15,727 nt of DNA from Bacteroidales bacterium (GTDB taxonomy: Bacteria; Bacteroidota; Bacteroidia; Bacteroidales; UBA10428), in assembly GCA_030626465.1 (NCBI GenBank), contig DAOUOU010000049.1:1-15727 (forward strand). Reading direction: 5' to 3'. The notes beneath the pieces are model-generated. The model saw nothing but the letters and a program-made list of their open reading frames with translations, ran no database searches and was not told the DNA's origin. A program made the translations under genes and the position numbers. Shown here piece by piece: positions 14,553 to 15,727 of the stretch (its first letter is position 1; each line of letters begins with the position of its first letter).

Positions 14553-15464
14553 CTAGATTGCATTTAGAAATCTCTGAAATCGATTCTCCAATCTATATTG
14601 ATCCGGCCAATTCTCTTTCCTTCTTGGAAGCATAATCTTTTGATTATCTAAATCTTGAATTCCATATTTTAGCATCGGGCCATCCTTTTCTTCTAAAATA
14701 TCCTGTCTAACTTTTATTTGATAATCAGGTGTTATTCCTAAAATATCCTGGTCAAATGCAGCATGATGTATTTTACACAGAGACAATCCATTCGTTATGA
14801 TAGGTAATCCGTCTTCTTCTTTATCAGCGATTATATGAGCAGCATCCAACAACTCAACATGTCTTAATCTGCATAAGCTGCATTGATTGTTATATGCTCT
14901 CAAAACCCTTTCTCTGAAGGATCTTTGGTGAAGTCTTATTTTCATATTTGAAGTCAGATATGCCCTTCTTCCATACTCGATATCATTGACTGTATCAATA
15001 TCATTCTCAGAGGGATTTTCTTTGGTAACTTCAAGATCGTTGTCAACAAGTACAGTAAACATTAGCGAGCTAATATCATCATTTACTATGAAAACTGGTT
15101 TTGTAACCAAATACCTACCCACTTCTAATGCAAAAAAATAAATTAGCGGAATTCGGTGCTTCATAGCCTCTCTTAAACCTACATTATCGGAATGGTATGG
15201 GTCATTACCTCTATAGCTATATTGAAGATCATTCGTTCTAGATAACGAGTCAGCATAGGGGCCATTGAATATGGTAGTAATAGATAGAGGATATTTCATC
15301 ATTTTTGGTTTCCAGATTCCTTTTGGACCAACAAGTGTAATGCGTGAACCTTTATAATCAAAACCTTGTTCAAGGAGGTTCCTGGAGAGCACATCTCCAT
15401 GTATTTCCTCTAGTCTATTTAACCATTTAAAAGCTGCACTTCTTATTTGTGCGTCTTGATCCAT
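14553..15464 (-). CDS. HNH endonuclease with N-terminal SBD-like domain, probable type IV (modification-dependent) restriction enzyme
   Basis: A 303-residue protein. The C-terminal half is an HNH nuclease: a zinc site C195xxC198 with C230 and H233, the catalytic histidine H210 in LLDAAHII, N225 in ITNGLSL, and H234 in CKIHHAAFD. The N-terminal half (about 1-145) reads like the DNA sulfur-binding domain (SBD) family: QGFDYKGSRITLVGPKGIW (33-51), YPLSITT (58-64), YSYRGNDPYHSDNVGLREAM (82-101) and PLIYFFALEVGRYLVTKPVF (106-125). SBD-HNH enzymes such as SprMcrA cleave phosphorothioated DNA, and some relatives are sequence-specific, so the true substrate is uncertain. No dnd genes or DNA methyltransferase lie in this window. 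It heads the minus-strand cassette, followed 25 bp later by a GIY-YIG nuclease gene. Upstream on the minus strand, TAAATTTC (15497-15504) is a weak -7 candidate. The gene appears intact, with full domain length. Confidence 0.88.
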   Translation of the reverse strand: MDQDAQIRSAAFKWLNRLEEIHGDVLSRNLLEQGFDYKGSRITLVGPKGIWKPKMMKYPLSITTIFNGPYADSLSRTNDLQYSYRGNDPYHSDNVGLREAMKHRIPLIYFFALEVGRYLVTKPVFIVNDDISSLMFTVLVDNDLEVTKENPSENDIDTVNDIEYGRRAYLTSNMKIRLHQRSFRERVLRAYNNQCSLCRLRHVELLDAAHIIADKEEDGLPIITNGLSLCKIHHAAFDQDILGITPDYQIKVRQDILEEKDGPMLKYGIQDLDNQKIMLPRRKENWPDQYRLENRFQRFLNAI

Positions 15465-15532
15465 ACTGATTAACAGATAATTTCATTGAAAAATACGAAA
15501 TTTAACTGAAATCAATTTTATACTTGGTCTTT

Positions 15533-15727
15533 ATTCTTTTGTCTTGAAACAAAAGAAACAAAAGTTCAAGAAGAAATAATGCTTCTGCCCGCCCTGGTCA
15601 ACTGTAAGTAAATTCACAAAACGAAAATGCGGTGCACCTTTTGGAATTTCCTAACAGTTGTCCATTCCCTCTTGCTCTGGCCCGCTATTTCTTCTGGCCT
15701 GCGCTCAGGATGTTTACAGCTTTACGA
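15533..15727. repeat. Dispersed intergenic repeat, copy B (cut by window end)
   Basis: It starts with the hairpin CTTTTGT-CTTGAA-ACAAAAG (15536-15555), then GAAACAAAAGTTCAAG, which resembles the start of copy A. It continues directly into AAATAATGCTTCT (15574-15586) and the 66-base block at 15662-15727, both shared with copy A in the same orientation. It therefore lacks the 230-base middle of copy A. No gene is present between 15465 and the window end. Confidence 0.7.
15536..15555. terminator. Terminator-like hairpin at the outer edge of the nuclease cassette
   Basis: A 7-bp perfect stem CTTTTGT/ACAAAAG with a 6-nt loop. It may end transcription entering the cassette from the right, but its AT-rich stem is weak and the same hairpin recurs as part of the dispersed repeat. 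Confidence 0.3.

Overview
The window looks like a chromosomal segment of a Bacteroidota bacterium, probably class Bacteroidia. The reasons are the AT-rich intergenic DNA, the near absence of Shine-Dalgarno sequences before starts, TAnnTTTG-type -7 boxes, a LytTR regulator paired with a TPR-type histidine kinase, and a ClpC and GyrA of the Bacteroidota type. No search was run; family calls come from reading the proteins and from knowledge of the families.

Layout, left to right. (1) 1-315, plus strand: the C-terminal TRAM end of RimO, followed by a hairpin terminator shared with the convergent minus-strand cluster. (2) 499-4935, minus strand, transcription order right to left: TPR sensor histidine kinase, LytTR response regulator, a short AraC-type DNA-binding protein, and a class I SAM methyltransferase. 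This looks like a two-component signalling locus with a secondary regulator and an enzyme. (3) 5429-12166, housekeeping core: clpC (minus) divergent from gyrA (plus), then a secreted TPR protein behind a gyrA terminator. (4) 12167-13312: about 1.1 kb with no credible gene, packed with nested inverted repeats. It holds a cruciform-like element at 12247-12350, a MITE-like element with 12-bp inverted ends at 12462-12722, and copy A of a dispersed repeat at 12871-13280. (5) 13313-15464, minus strand: an accessory cassette in which an HNH nuclease with an N-terminal domain like the DNA sulfur-binding domain (SBD) of phosphorothioate-dependent restriction enzymes leads, followed by a GIY-YIG nuclease with a C-terminal DUF4357 and a small two-helix membrane protein. 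(6) 15533-15727: copy B of the dispersed repeat, in the same orientation as copy A, cut by the window end.

The most interesting part is region 4-6. A two-nuclease cassette, probably a type IV (modification-dependent) defence module, lies between two diverged direct copies of a noncoding repeat next to other palindromic elements. No DNA phosphorothioation (dnd) genes and no DNA methyltransferase are visible here, so if the HNH enzyme restricts modified DNA it acts as an orphan. Secondary points are a glycine at the GyrA position equivalent to E. coli Ser83, and a 39-nt tandem duplication at the end of the TPR gene.
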